Made by a program: the position numbers and the translations under genes. A stretch of DNA of 64,000 nt from Opitutaceae bacterium (GTDB lineage: Bacteria > Verrucomicrobiota > Verrucomicrobiia > Opitutales > Opitutaceae): contig JAEUHB010000162.1 of assembly GCA_016794665.1 (NCBI GenBank), positions 1 through 64,000 on the forward strand, written 5' to 3'. Numbering within the stretch: position 1 is the stretch's first letter; each line of letters opens with the position of its first letter. Under the pieces are notes generated by a model. That model was not told the origin of the DNA. It saw only the letters and a list, made by a program, of their open reading frames with translations, and ran no database searches. Below, piece after piece: positions 49,484-59,963 of this stretch.

Positions 49484-51445
49484 ATGGATTTCTTCGAGGC
49501 CCAGGCCCGCGCCAGGCAGCGCACGTCGCGGCTGATCCTGTTCTTCGCGCTCGCGGTCGCCGGCATGATTGCGGCGGGATATTTCGCCGCGATCTTCCTC
49601 CTGCACCACGCGGGCGGGCACGAGGCGGCGCAGGCGCTGCTCGGTCGCCTCGATCCGCACGCCGACTCCATCGTGCTCTGGCAGCCGGACGTGCTGGGCG
49701 TCGTCGCCGCCGGCACGCTGTTCGTCGTGGGCGCGGGCTCGCTGTTCAAGTGGCTGCAATTTTCCGGCGGAGGCGGCGCGGTGGCCGAGAGCGTCGGCGG
49801 CCGGCGCGTCGATCCGCACACGACTGAGTTCAAGGAGCGCCGCCTGCTCAATGTCGTCGAGGAGATGGCCATCGCCTCCGGCGTGCCGATGCCCGCGGTT
49901 TACGTGCTCGACGACGAACCCGCGATCAACGCGTTCGCCGCCGGGCTCACGACGAAGGACGCGGTCGTCGCGGTCACGCGCGGCACGCTGGAAAAACTCA
50001 CCCGCGAGGAACTGCAGGGCGTGGTGGGCCACGAGTTCAGCCACATCCTCAACGGCGACATGCGGCTCAACCTCCGGCTCGCCGCCACGATCTTTGGCAT
50101 CCTCGTGATCGGACTCGCGGGCCGCGGGCTGCTCTGGGGCTTGCGCCACGCACGCGTGCGAACCGACCGCGACAAGAACGGCGGCGGCCTTGTGCTCATC
50201 CTGATCGGCGTCGGCCTTGCGCTGCTCATCATTGGCTACGTCGGCTACTTCTTCGGCCGGCTGATCCAAGCCGCGGTCTCGCGCCAGCGGGAATTTCTGG
50301 CGGATGCGTCCGCCGTGCAATTCACGCGCAACCCCGCCGGCCTCGGCGGCGCGCTGAAAAAAATCGGCGGCTACGCGCTCGGCTCGAGCATGCAATCGTC
50401 CAAGAGCGCGGCAATCGGCCACTTCTTTTTCGCGCAGGGCTTCCGTTCCCATTTTGGCGGCCTCTGGGCGACGCACCCGCCCCTCGGCGAGCGCATCCGC
50501 GCGATCGAGCCGCGCTTCGACGGCAAGTTCTTCGATCCCCCCGAGGTCGTCGATGTCGGGCGGCAGTCGTTTGTCTCCGCCGGCCTTGCGCCCGCGCGGC
50601 CCGCCCCGCCGGTGCTCGCGCCAGCCGCGGCTCTCGCCGGCCTCGCTGCCGCCGGCTCACTCCCTCCCGCCGCCATCGACGCCGCGCACGACCTGCTCGA
50701 GAGCACGCCCGACCGCCTGCGCCTCGCCGCGCAGACGACCGGCGAGGCCCGGCTGCTCGTGTGCGGCCTGCTCCTCGCCGACGATCCGGCGGTGCGTGCC
50801 GGGCAGCGCAACATCGTTGGCGCCCACTACGGCGGGGAGTCCCTCCGCCAGCTCGACCAGCTCGAGTCATCGCTGCAGAGGCTCCGCCCGGAGCACAAGC
50901 TGCCGTTGCTGCAAATCGCGCTCCCCGCGCTGCGCTCGCTGCCCGCCCCCGCGCTCGGCACGTTTCTCGGCACGCTCGACGCGCTCGTGCATGCGGACGA
51001 GCACGTCTCCGCCTTTGAGTTTGCGCTGCAAAAGACCATCGCCCGCGCGCTGGCGCTCGGCCGCCCCGGCGGTGAGGTTGTGCAGATTCACTCGTTCAAC
51101 GCCGTGACCGCCGAGCTCTCCGCCGTGCTGAGCTTGCTGGCGCGCGCGGCCACGGCCGAGCCGGAGCGCGCCGCGCAGTCGTTCGCGGCCGGCGCCGCGC
51201 AGCTCCCGCTCGTCGCCGCGCAGCTGCAGTTCCTGCCCGAAAGCACCGCGACGCTCGCGCAACTCGACGGCGCGCTGGACAAGCTCGCGACCGCGAGCCC
51301 CGCCATCAAGCAACGCACGCTCGTGGCCGCCGCGCACACCGTGACCGCCGACGGCCGCCTGCTTGTCGCCGAGGGCGAGCTGCTCCGCGCCATCGCCGCC
51401 GCGCTCGATGTGCCCGTGCCGCCGCTCGGAGCGGTGGCCGCCTGA
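49484..51445 (+). CDS. M48 family membrane zinc metalloprotease with long C-terminal extension
   Basis: 653 residues. Two N-terminal helices (~18-40 and 70-90), the active site HEFSH (183-187) with the third zinc ligand E270 in REFLADASAVQF, and two more helices (~201-219, 234-258) as in HtpX. HtpX has ~290 residues; here ~330 more follow, a helical, Ala/Leu-rich segment (from ~360) with a second compact unit near the end (AAAHTVTADGRLLVAEGELLRAIAAALDVP). It probably degrades or trims misfolded membrane proteins. 38 bp after the DUF6941-like gene, in the lemA set. Confidence 0.9.
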   Translation: MDFFEAQARARQRTSRLILFFALAVAGMIAAGYFAAIFLLHHAGGHEAAQALLGRLDPHADSIVLWQPDVLGVVAAGTLFVVGAGSLFKWLQFSGGGGAVAESVGGRRVDPHTTEFKERRLLNVVEEMAIASGVPMPAVYVLDDEPAINAFAAGLTTKDAVVAVTRGTLEKLTREELQGVVGHEFSHILNGDMRLNLRLAATIFGILVIGLAGRGLLWGLRHARVRTDRDKNGGGLVLILIGVGLALLIIGYVGYFFGRLIQAAVSRQREFLADASAVQFTRNPAGLGGALKKIGGYALGSSMQSSKSAAIGHFFFAQGFRSHFGGLWATHPPLGERIRAIEPRFDGKFFDPPEVVDVGRQSFVSAGLAPARPAPPVLAPAAALAGLAAAGSLPPAAIDAAHDLLESTPDRLRLAAQTTGEARLLVCGLLLADDPAVRAGQRNIVGAHYGGESLRQLDQLESSLQRLRPEHKLPLLQIALPALRSLPAPALGTFLGTLDALVHADEHVSAFEFALQKTIARALALGRPGGEVVQIHSFNAVTAELSAVLSLLARAATAEPERAAQSFAAGAAQLPLVAAQLQFLPESTATLAQLDGALDKLATASPAIKQRTLVAAAHTVTADGRLLVAEGELLRAIAAALDVPVPPLGAVAA

Positions 51446-51446
51446 T

Positions 51447-52349
51447 CTAGGGCACCTCTTCTGCGATCGCCCAATCCGGCCAGGTCGCGCGCGAGTAGCG
51501 CTGGATTTCGGCGACCGCTGAGCGCACCGGCTCGCTGGGCTCGCCGCGCCAGAGGAGGCCCATCGTCATCGGGTCGAAACCCTCCAGCGGCAGCACCCGC
51601 ACATCACGGTGCTCGATCGCGCCGGGAATCGCGAGGTTCACGCCGTGGCCCTCGCCGTTGGCGACATAGCACGTCACGAGCTCGATTGAGGTGGCCTCGA
51701 CCGCCTGCGGCCACTGGACGCCAAGTCTCTTCAGGCCGCGCTGGAAGTTTTTCATCACCGTTGTGGTCGCCGGCAGGCCTACAAGCGGCTCGCGGACCTG
51801 CTTTTGCGCCCAGAGATCGCGCGCATCCTTGAGCGGCCACTGGCGGTGGACGAGCAGGACCAGCGGCACCCACGCAAGGCGCAGCTGCCGCAGCCGCGCC
51901 GGCGCGCGCGCGTCCACGGGCCCGATCGCAAGGTCGATCAGGCCGTCGCGGAGCCACGCCTCAAGCTGGGTCTGGTAGCCAGAGCGCATGGTCAGGCGCA
52001 GCTTCGGGTGCCGCGCCCGCACGCGTTGCATGACGGTGGGCACATGATCGCGCAGCACGAGCTCGGAGGCGCCGATGCGCAGCTCGGGCTTGGAACCGTC
52101 GCGCAGCTCTGCGGCGAGCGCATCGAGACCCGCAAAGAACGGCTGCACATGCGCGAACAACTTCTCCCCCGCGGGCGTGAGTCGGAAGGGGCTGCGCACG
52201 AAAAGCGGGCCGCCGGCGTTTTCCTCGAGCGCTCGCATCTGGCCGCTGACCGCCGGCTGCTGGATGCCATAGGGGATATGCCGCACGGCGGCGCTGATGC
52301 CGCCGTGCTTCGCCACGTAGTAGAACAGCTCGAGATGGTGGACGTTCAT
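51447..52349 (-). CDS. LysR-type transcriptional regulator
   Basis: 300 residues from the ATG at 52349 (MNVHHLELFYYVAKHGGISAAVRHIPYGIQQPAVSGQMRALEE), the winged-helix DNA-binding domain, followed by a periplasmic-binding-like effector domain (ELRIGASELVLRDHVPTVMQRVRARHPKLRL). Faces the neighbouring desaturase divergently across 163 bp, so it may control that gene. Effector unknown. Convergent with the M48 gene, 1 bp apart. Confidence 0.92.
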   Translation of the reverse strand: MNVHHLELFYYVAKHGGISAAVRHIPYGIQQPAVSGQMRALEENAGGPLFVRSPFRLTPAGEKLFAHVQPFFAGLDALAAELRDGSKPELRIGASELVLRDHVPTVMQRVRARHPKLRLTMRSGYQTQLEAWLRDGLIDLAIGPVDARAPARLRQLRLAWVPLVLLVHRQWPLKDARDLWAQKQVREPLVGLPATTTVMKNFQRGLKRLGVQWPQAVEATSIELVTCYVANGEGHGVNLAIPGAIEHRDVRVLPLEGFDPMTMGLLWRGEPSEPVRSAVAEIQRYSRATWPDWAIAEEVP

Positions 52350-52512
52350 CGCGCCCCCAGCAGAGGCAGAGGCGCAATCGAGGCAACGCTCTTCCCGCGG
52401 CCGACCATCGGTTATTCCGATTGGGCGCATCAGTTTTATCAACTCACGCCCCGCCGAGCCCGCTGATATTCTTTGGGCACCGCCGCAGGCCGCGGCGGCA
52501 AATCCATCCCAC

Positions 52513-53235
52513 ATGAAAAACCTCCTTCTTCAACTCGCCCAGGTTTGCGGCATCGTGGTCCTCGCCGACTTCGTCGCCGGCGTCATCCACTGGCTCGAGG
52601 ATGCCTACGGCACCGAAGATACCCCGGTCGTCGGCCCGCTCCTCATCCGGCCCAATATCGTGCACCACCATTTCCCTCGTTTCTTTACCCGTTTGTCTTG
52701 GTGGCAAAGCTCGTGGGACCTCGTGCTGCTCGGCGCTGTGCTCCTCGGTGCCGCCGCTTGGTGGGGACTGCTCTCGTGGCAGCTTTGGCTCTTCGTTGCG
52801 ATCAGCATCAACGCGAACCAAGTCCACAAGTGGTCGCACCGCACGCGCGCGGAGAACGGGAAGATCATTTCGTTCCTGCAGGACATCCGGCTGCTCCAAA
52901 CGCCGCACCAGCACGCCCTGCATCACACCGATCCGAAAAACACCTACTACTGCCCGATCACCAATGTGGTGAACCCCGTGCTCGAGTGGCTGCGCTTCTG
53001 GGACCGCGCCGAGTGGCTCATCGAACGCGCGACGGGCATCGCGCACCGCAAGGACACCTCCAACCGCGGCGCCGGCCCCGGCCCGGCGTGGCTCGCCGAA
53101 TACCGTCCGCTGCGAGCGGCGCCCGAGCCCGCTGCGACCGCCAAGATCGCCCCATGCAGTTGCGCCACGTGCCCCGCGCAGCGAAAGTGCGCGGCCCATC
53201 GCGTGTTGGCTCGGCCTCTGGCCGAGGCGGCGTAG
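52513..53235 (+). CDS. CarF/PEDS1 (TMEM189)-type lipid desaturase
   Basis: 240 residues. Membrane helices near the N terminus (5-25) and at ~68-88 and 91-103, plus the His-rich motif set of the lipid_desat family (PF10520): H26 in VIHWLED, H51-H53 in IVHHHFP, H105/H109 in HKWSH, and H132/H134/H137/H138 in PHQHALHH. These should bind a di-iron centre. Characterised members make the vinyl ether of plasmalogens from alkyl-ether lipids, so plasmalogen formation is the best guess. The last ~45 residues are an unusual tail with a cysteine cluster (CSCATC, plus a Cys seven residues on). Divergent from the LysR gene. Confidence 0.82.
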   Translation: MKNLLLQLAQVCGIVVLADFVAGVIHWLEDAYGTEDTPVVGPLLIRPNIVHHHFPRFFTRLSWWQSSWDLVLLGAVLLGAAAWWGLLSWQLWLFVAISINANQVHKWSHRTRAENGKIISFLQDIRLLQTPHQHALHHTDPKNTYYCPITNVVNPVLEWLRFWDRAEWLIERATGIAHRKDTSNRGAGPGPAWLAEYRPLRAAPEPAATAKIAPCSCATCPAQRKCAAHRVLARPLAEAA

Positions 53236-53248
53236 CCCAAGAACTCGC

Positions 53249-54529
<1,281 letters not shown>

Positions 54530-54725
54530 TTGGGGCCGCGAAGTTGCGGCCGAGCCACACGGGCGTCAAAGCCTGTTAATTCAACGGCATTGCGTCCCGA
54601 TGGACACGCTGCCTAGTAGACTGCCTTTCACCCCCCAGAAAAACCCCTGAAACCGCCCCGCGCGCCCAGCGTCTCTCGGCCTGAAATTACCCCGGCGTCG
54701 ATTTAACCCGAAATTTCTCAATCCC
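54530..54725. other. Divergent intergenic region, dctA / DUF1501 gene
   Basis: 196 bp carrying both promoters presumably. No repeat, hairpin or open frame is recognised. Confidence 0.4.
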
Positions 54726-56207
54726 ATGTCATCCCACCACGATTCCCACGGCCTGACCCACCCCGATTTTCCCTGCTGCGGCGTTTCGACCGACCTGGCC
54801 GACTATTTCCTCACGCGACGCCAGATGCTGAGCCGGATGGGCATGGGCCTCGGCGCCCTCTCGCTGGCCAACCTGCTCGACCCCCGCGACCTCGTCGCCG
54901 CGCCCGCCCCGAAAGGCGTGCCCGCCGGCCCGCTCACGCCGCGTCCGTCGCACTTCCCCGGCAAAGCCAAGGCCGTCATCCACATCTTCGCGCAGGGCGC
55001 GCCCTCGCACATCGACACCTGGGATCCGAAGCCGACGCTCGTGAAGATGAACGGCAAGAGCATCCCCGGCGGTGAGATTGCGCTGGGTTCGACGTTCAAC
55101 TTCTCGAAGAACGGCCAGAGCGGCCTCGAAGTCAGCGAGGTGTTCGGCAAGACCGCCGCGCACGCCGACGACCTCGCGGTCATCCGCTCGATGTGGACGG
55201 ACATCCCCGCGCACGAGGTCGCGACGGTGTTCATGAACACGGGTTCGCTCCGCCTCGCCAAGCCCAGCATGGGCTCGTGGCTCGTCTATGGCCTCGGCTC
55301 GGTGAACCAAAATCTCCCGGGCTTCATCGCGCTGCGCAGCGGCGGCCTCCCGCCCGGCGGCGCGACCAACTACCAGTCGGCGTTCCTCCCCGGTGTCTTC
55401 CAAGGCACGAGCATCAACACGCAGGCCCCCTCGGTGCCCGCGATGATCCAGAACATCCGCAACACCTACGTGAACAAGACCGAGCAGCGCCGGCAGCTCG
55501 ACTTCGTGCATCAGCTCAATGAACTTCACGCCCAGAACCTCCAGCGCGACGCCGCGCTCGAGACCCGCCTGGAGAGCTACGAGATCGCCTTCCGCATGCA
55601 GGCCGAGTCGCTCGACGCCTTCGACATCATGAAGGAGCCCGAGGCCGTGCGCGCGGCTTATGGTGTCACCACCGGCGCAGGCCGTGGCGGGGAACAGGGC
55701 AAGCAGCTCCTGATCGCCCGCCGCCTCATCGAGCGCGGCGTGCGCTGCGTGCAGGTCTGGCATACCGGCTGGGATCACCACCAGGACATCGACGGCCGCA
55801 TGCGCACCAAGGCCGGCGAGATTGATGGCCCGCTCGCCGCCCTCCTCGCGGACCTCAAGCAGCGTGGCTTGCTCGACTCGACCCTTGTCATTTGGGGCGG
55901 TGAGTTCGGCCGCAAGCCCACCCGCGACCGCAACAGCACCGACAACGACAAGGCCGGCCGTGATCACAACGCCAAGGCCTTCTCCGTCGTCATGGCCGGC
56001 GGCGGCGTGAAGGGCGGCACCGTTTACGGCGCGACCGACGAGTTCGGCGGTGCCGCGGTGAAGGACAAGGTCCACCCGCACGACCTCCATGCCACGATTC
56101 TGCAATGCATGGGCCTCGATCACACGAAGCTCACGTATCGTTTCAACGGCCGCGACTTCCGGCTCACCGATGTCGCGGGCAATGTGATCAAGCCCATCCT
56201 CGCCTGA
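54726..56207 (+). CDS. DUF1501 family protein (sulfatase-like fold)
   Basis: 493 residues. A twin-arginine-like export signal lies inside the N terminus (LTRRQMLSRMGMGLGALSLANLL, ~29-50). Family segments: IHIFAQGAPSHIDTWDPKP, WHTGWDHHQD and VIWGGEFGRKP ... GRDHNAKAFSVVMAGGGVKGG. The fold is alkaline-phosphatase/sulfatase-like; the substrate is unknown. It is followed after 2 bp by the DUF1549/DUF1553 gene, its standard partner in Planctomycetes and Verrucomicrobia. Confidence 0.92.
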   Translation: MSSHHDSHGLTHPDFPCCGVSTDLADYFLTRRQMLSRMGMGLGALSLANLLDPRDLVAAPAPKGVPAGPLTPRPSHFPGKAKAVIHIFAQGAPSHIDTWDPKPTLVKMNGKSIPGGEIALGSTFNFSKNGQSGLEVSEVFGKTAAHADDLAVIRSMWTDIPAHEVATVFMNTGSLRLAKPSMGSWLVYGLGSVNQNLPGFIALRSGGLPPGGATNYQSAFLPGVFQGTSINTQAPSVPAMIQNIRNTYVNKTEQRRQLDFVHQLNELHAQNLQRDAALETRLESYEIAFRMQAESLDAFDIMKEPEAVRAAYGVTTGAGRGGEQGKQLLIARRLIERGVRCVQVWHTGWDHHQDIDGRMRTKAGEIDGPLAALLADLKQRGLLDSTLVIWGGEFGRKPTRDRNSTDNDKAGRDHNAKAFSVVMAGGGVKGGTVYGATDEFGGAAVKDKVHPHDLHATILQCMGLDHTKLTYRFNGRDFRLTDVAGNVIKPILA

Positions 56208-56209
56208 AC

Positions 56210-58906
56210 ATGCACTCCGTCTTGAATCGCCGGATTTCGGCGGCGCTCCTCGCCGCATCGCTCGCGGCCGGGCTGCCCGCCGCAGACATGCCGGCCAATC
56301 ATCCGCCGATGGCCAAACTCTCGGCCTCAGACCTCCAGTTCTTCGAGACCAAGATTCGCCCAATCCTCGCGGACAAGTGCTACAACTGCCACAGCAAGGC
56401 CGGCGACAAGGTCCGCGGCGGCCTCCTGCTCGACAGCCGCGAGGCCCTGCTCCACGGCGGCAACACCGGCCCCGCCATCGTGCCCGGTAACCCCGACAAA
56501 TCGCTCCTGATTCAGGCCGTCCGCTACAAGGACGAGGATCTCCAGATGCCGCCGAAGGGCGAAAAACTTTCCGATCAGCAGATCGCCGATCTCACGGAAT
56601 GGGTGCGCCGCGGTGCGCCCGACCCGCGGGTGCCCGCCGTCGGCGCCAGCGGCAAATCCTACGCCGGCGTCGGCAAGAACCACTGGGCGTTCCAGCCCGT
56701 CAAGAAGCCCGCGCTGCCCGAGGTGCAGAACAAGTCGTGGTTAAAGAATCCCATCGACAATTTCGTCCTTGGGAAGCTTGAGGCCAACGGCATGACGCCC
56801 AACGCGCAGGCCGACAAAGCCACGCTCATTCGTCGCCTCTATCTCGACCTCATCGGGTTGCCGCCCCACCCAGCCGAGGTGCAGGCCTTTGCGAAGGACA
56901 CTTCTCCCGACGCCTACGCCAAGGTTGTGGACAAGCTGCTCGCCTCGCCGCAATACGGCGAGCACTGGGCGCGCTACTGGCTTGATGTCGCCCGCTACTC
57001 CGACACCAAGGGCGACGCCCGCGGCCAGGAGGACAACCGCTACCCGCACGCTTGGACCTACCGCGACTGGGTAATCAACGCGTTCAACGCCGACCTGCCC
57101 TACGACTCCTTCATCATCGCCCAGCTCGCCGGCGATTACCTCTCCGCGCACCTCGAGCAGCAGGCGCAGTCCAAGTCGAAGACCAAGACGCCCGCCGCCA
57201 AGCCCCCCGTTGCCGGCAAACCCGCCGCGGCCTCGGACGCCGCCGTGCAAATGCCCACCGTCGAGGTCACGGCCAACCGCGCCATCGACACCCGGTGGCC
57301 CCTCGCCGCCCAGGGTTTCCTCACCCTCGGCAACCAGTTCAACGGCCGCCGCGACGACATCATCGGCGACCAAATCGACGTCACCACCAAAGCCTTCCTC
57401 GGCCTCACCGTATCGTGCGCTCGCTGCCACGATCACAAGTTTGATCCCATCCCGACCAAGGACTACTACTCGCTCTACGGCGTCTTCGCCAACAGCGTCC
57501 AACCCGCCGAACTGCCAACGCTCAATGCCAAGCTCCCGCAGACACCCGAGCTGCTCGAATACGCCGCCAAATCCGCCGAGCTCGAAAAGAAACGCGTCGA
57601 GCTGACCAAGGAGCAGCAGGAGTTCCGCCGCATGATCGGCGGCAAGGGCAAGGCCAAGGCGGCCACCATGGACGTAAATCGCCGCGACAAGCAGCGCGAG
57701 CTCCAGCGCCGTGAGCGCGAGCTCTCCCGCGACATGGCCGATTTGGAGCTCACGCATCCAGGCGCGCCATCACGCGGCAACGCCCTCTACGACGTCCACC
57801 GCGTCCAACCCGGGGCCAGGTCCCGCGACTACCCTGTGCTTATCCGTGGCGAAGTCGGCAATCGCGGCGACATCGTCCCGCGCCGTTTCCTCGAAATCCT
57901 CTCGCCCGATCCCAAAAAGCGCCCCGAGTGGCACGCGGGCTCAGGCCGCCTCGAGCTCGCCAAGGCCATCGCCGATCCCAAGAACCCGCTGACCGCCCGC
58001 GTCATGGTCAACCGCATGTGGCAGCAGCACTGGGGCGCTGGCTTCGTCGAGACGCCCGACGACCTCGGGAACATGTCTTCCGCGCCGACGCATCCCGAGC
58101 TGCTCGACTGGCTCGCCGCGACGTTCGTCGAGAACAAGTGGTCCCTGAAGTCGCTCCATCGCCTCATCGTGACAAGCGCCGCCTACCAGCAGAGCAGCCT
58201 AAACAATCCGAAGTTCGCCGAGCTCGATCCCAACAACAAGCTGCTCTGGCGCTACAACCTTCGCCGGATGGACTTTGAGGAGGTCCACGACTCACTCCTG
58301 GCCATCACGGGCAACCTCGATTTGACCTACGGCGGCCGTCCCGTCGCGATCGGCAGCGAGGGCTTCGCCCACCGTCGCGCGGTCTACACGATGATCGATC
58401 GCACCAATCCGCCGGAGCTGCTCACCCAGTTTGACTTCCCAAGCCCCGACGTGCCGTCCGGGCGCCGCTACGAAACGCTCGTGCCGCAGCAGGCGCTGTT
58501 TCTCATGAACAGCCCGATGGTCATCGAGACGGCGCGCAAACTCGTCGACCGCCCCGCCTTCGCTGAACTCACCAACGATCAGGACCGCGTCGTCCTGCTC
58601 TACCTCGCCATCTTCCAACGCTGGCCGACCCGGCAGGAAGTCGATCTTGGCCTCAAATACGTCAAGTCCAACCCCGGCGGCACCGCCGTGGATCTCGCCC
58701 CGAACGAACCCGCTGCGCCCCAGAATCCCCGCGAAATGGCGCGCAACGCCGCCAAGAAGAAGGCCGTCGACATGGCGGCTCGCAAGCAGCAGGGCCGCTT
58801 CAGCACGCAGGTCGGCGGCGTCTACGAGACTTCCAAGCCCCTCGACGCGTGGACCAAGCTCGCCCACGCGCTCTTCCAATCCAACGAGGCGATCTTCTAC
58901 AACTGA
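56210..58906 (+). CDS. Planctomycete-type cytochrome c / DUF1549 / DUF1553 protein (PSD1 type)
   Basis: 898 residues from the ATG at 56210. Signal peptide (~1-24), a haem-binding C57YNCH61 in a planctomycete-cytochrome domain with DSREALLHGG and LQMPPKG, then DUF1549 (~170-390) and DUF1553 (~560-870). Expected to be a secreted haem protein, possibly in polysaccharide breakdown; the role is unproven. An Ala/Pro/Lys-rich insertion at ~320-348 and TVEVTANRAID near 350 interrupt DUF1549 before the CARCHDHKFDPIPTKDYY motif, which also has a CxxCH and may be a second haem site. The start at 56105 was rejected because it overlaps the DUF1501 gene. Confidence 0.92.
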   Translation: MHSVLNRRISAALLAASLAAGLPAADMPANHPPMAKLSASDLQFFETKIRPILADKCYNCHSKAGDKVRGGLLLDSREALLHGGNTGPAIVPGNPDKSLLIQAVRYKDEDLQMPPKGEKLSDQQIADLTEWVRRGAPDPRVPAVGASGKSYAGVGKNHWAFQPVKKPALPEVQNKSWLKNPIDNFVLGKLEANGMTPNAQADKATLIRRLYLDLIGLPPHPAEVQAFAKDTSPDAYAKVVDKLLASPQYGEHWARYWLDVARYSDTKGDARGQEDNRYPHAWTYRDWVINAFNADLPYDSFIIAQLAGDYLSAHLEQQAQSKSKTKTPAAKPPVAGKPAAASDAAVQMPTVEVTANRAIDTRWPLAAQGFLTLGNQFNGRRDDIIGDQIDVTTKAFLGLTVSCARCHDHKFDPIPTKDYYSLYGVFANSVQPAELPTLNAKLPQTPELLEYAAKSAELEKKRVELTKEQQEFRRMIGGKGKAKAATMDVNRRDKQRELQRRERELSRDMADLELTHPGAPSRGNALYDVHRVQPGARSRDYPVLIRGEVGNRGDIVPRRFLEILSPDPKKRPEWHAGSGRLELAKAIADPKNPLTARVMVNRMWQQHWGAGFVETPDDLGNMSSAPTHPELLDWLAATFVENKWSLKSLHRLIVTSAAYQQSSLNNPKFAELDPNNKLLWRYNLRRMDFEEVHDSLLAITGNLDLTYGGRPVAIGSEGFAHRRAVYTMIDRTNPPELLTQFDFPSPDVPSGRRYETLVPQQALFLMNSPMVIETARKLVDRPAFAELTNDQDRVVLLYLAIFQRWPTRQEVDLGLKYVKSNPGGTAVDLAPNEPAAPQNPREMARNAAKKKAVDMAARKQQGRFSTQVGGVYETSKPLDAWTKLAHALFQSNEAIFYN

Positions 58907-58934
58907 ACCGGTTGTCGGCTGGTCCGGAAATGCC

Positions 58935-58971
58935 AAGGCCGGCCTCGTCCATGAGGCCGGCCTTGTATTTT
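58935..58971 (+). terminator. Rho-independent terminator after the DUF1549/DUF1553 gene
   Basis: A perfect 12-bp stem (58935-58946 with 58953-58964, AAGGCCGGCCTC/GAGGCCGGCCTT), 6-nt loop, then gtatttt. It lies 28 bp after the stop. Confidence 0.85.
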
Positions 58972-59010
58972 AGCCTGGTGAAGAATTTTTCGGCCGTGGC
59001 CGCGCGTGGC

Positions 59011-59448
59011 TCAGGGCCCCGCGAGCTTGGAGGCCTCGGCGTCGTCCAGCCCGCTCGTCACCGGGTCGAGCGACTCGATGAAGCGCAGTCCGTCGCGAAA
59101 GGTCCACAGCCAGCACGCACCGTCGCGCCGATCATGCACGAGCACGAAATCGGGCGTCTTTTCCATGCCCGGGCTCACGATGCTGTATTTGCCTTGGGTG
59201 AGCGGCTCAAGCAGGCCGGGCAGGAGCGAGATCGGACGCCGGTTGTCGAGCGTCACGGTCCAGCTCCCGGCCACACCCACCGGCGTCGCGCCTTGGAAAT
59301 AGTATCCGAAGAAGCGCGGCGGCGAGTAGTGGCCCGTCGCGCGGAGGCGGCGCAATTGCAGGTCCACGGCTTCGACCAGCCCCACACGCCACGGATAATC
59401 TTCCGGCAACCGGAAACCTGGCAGGGGTATCAGAACATTCTCGCGCAT
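59011..59448 (-). CDS. Hypothetical protein
   Basis: 145 residues, not recognised. No signal peptide, membrane helix or cysteine cluster. Aromatic-rich middle (GHYSPPRFFGYYFQGATPVG) and a predicted beta-rich second half with VLVHDRRDGACWLWTFRDGL. It has a good Shine-Dalgarno (AGGAGGAG, ~12 nt upstream of the ATG), which supports it as a real gene. Its start faces sufE. Confidence 0.6.
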   Translation of the reverse strand: MRENVLIPLPGFRLPEDYPWRVGLVEAVDLQLRRLRATGHYSPPRFFGYYFQGATPVGVAGSWTVTLDNRRPISLLPGLLEPLTQGKYSIVSPGMEKTPDFVLVHDRRDGACWLWTFRDGLRFIESLDPVTSGLDDAEASKLAGP

Positions 59449-59544
59449 GATTAAAGTCGCTCCTCCTAACGGCTAGTTTCCCCCGCGCTGAACCACCCGG
59501 CAGGGGGGACTTGCCGCACCTGCGCGCGTGCGCATTTTCCCCCT

Positions 59545-59961
59545 GTGCCGCTCACGGAAAAACTGGAACTCCTCGCTAGCGACCTGGCCCTCCTGCCGGA
59601 CGCTCAGGAACGCCTCGCGGCAATTGTGGACCGCGCGCGCCGGCAGGCCCCCCTGCCCGCGGCCGACCGCAGTGATGCCCGCCGCGTGGCCGGGTGCGTC
59701 TCGGTCGTCTGGCTGGTGGGGGAACTACGCAGTGGCCGCTGCTATTTCCGCAGCGACGCCGAGTCTCCACTCGTGCGCGGTCTCGTCGCATTCGTTTGCG
59801 AATTTTTCACCGGCGCGACGCCCGCCGAGATCCTCGCGCAAGATCTCGATCCGCTCGAGGCGGTGGGGATTGCGCGTCACCTCTCGCCCACCCGCAAGAA
59901 CGGCCTCGCCGCGGTGCGCACGGCCATCAGCGCCTTTGCCCGGGACGCAGGCTCCGCGTAA
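59545..59961 (+). CDS. sufE: SufE family Fe-S cluster assembly protein
   Basis: 138 residues from a GTG at 59545. The active cysteine is C51 in VAGCVSVVWL (family: xxGCqSxVWL), where persulfide from SufS is received. Other SufE marks: CEFFTGATPAEIL and LSPTRKNGLAAVRTAISAF. No sufS is in view. TatD-type gene starts 2 bp after the stop. Confidence 0.88.
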   Translation: MPLTEKLELLASDLALLPDAQERLAAIVDRARRQAPLPAADRSDARRVAGCVSVVWLVGELRSGRCYFRSDAESPLVRGLVAFVCEFFTGATPAEILAQDLDPLEAVGIARHLSPTRKNGLAAVRTAISAFARDAGSA

Positions 59962-59963
59962 CC

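Noticed and set aside
54729-56363. Minus-strand open frame of 544 codons
   Set aside because: Antisense of the DUF1501 gene, which has a full family match; no motif on this strand.
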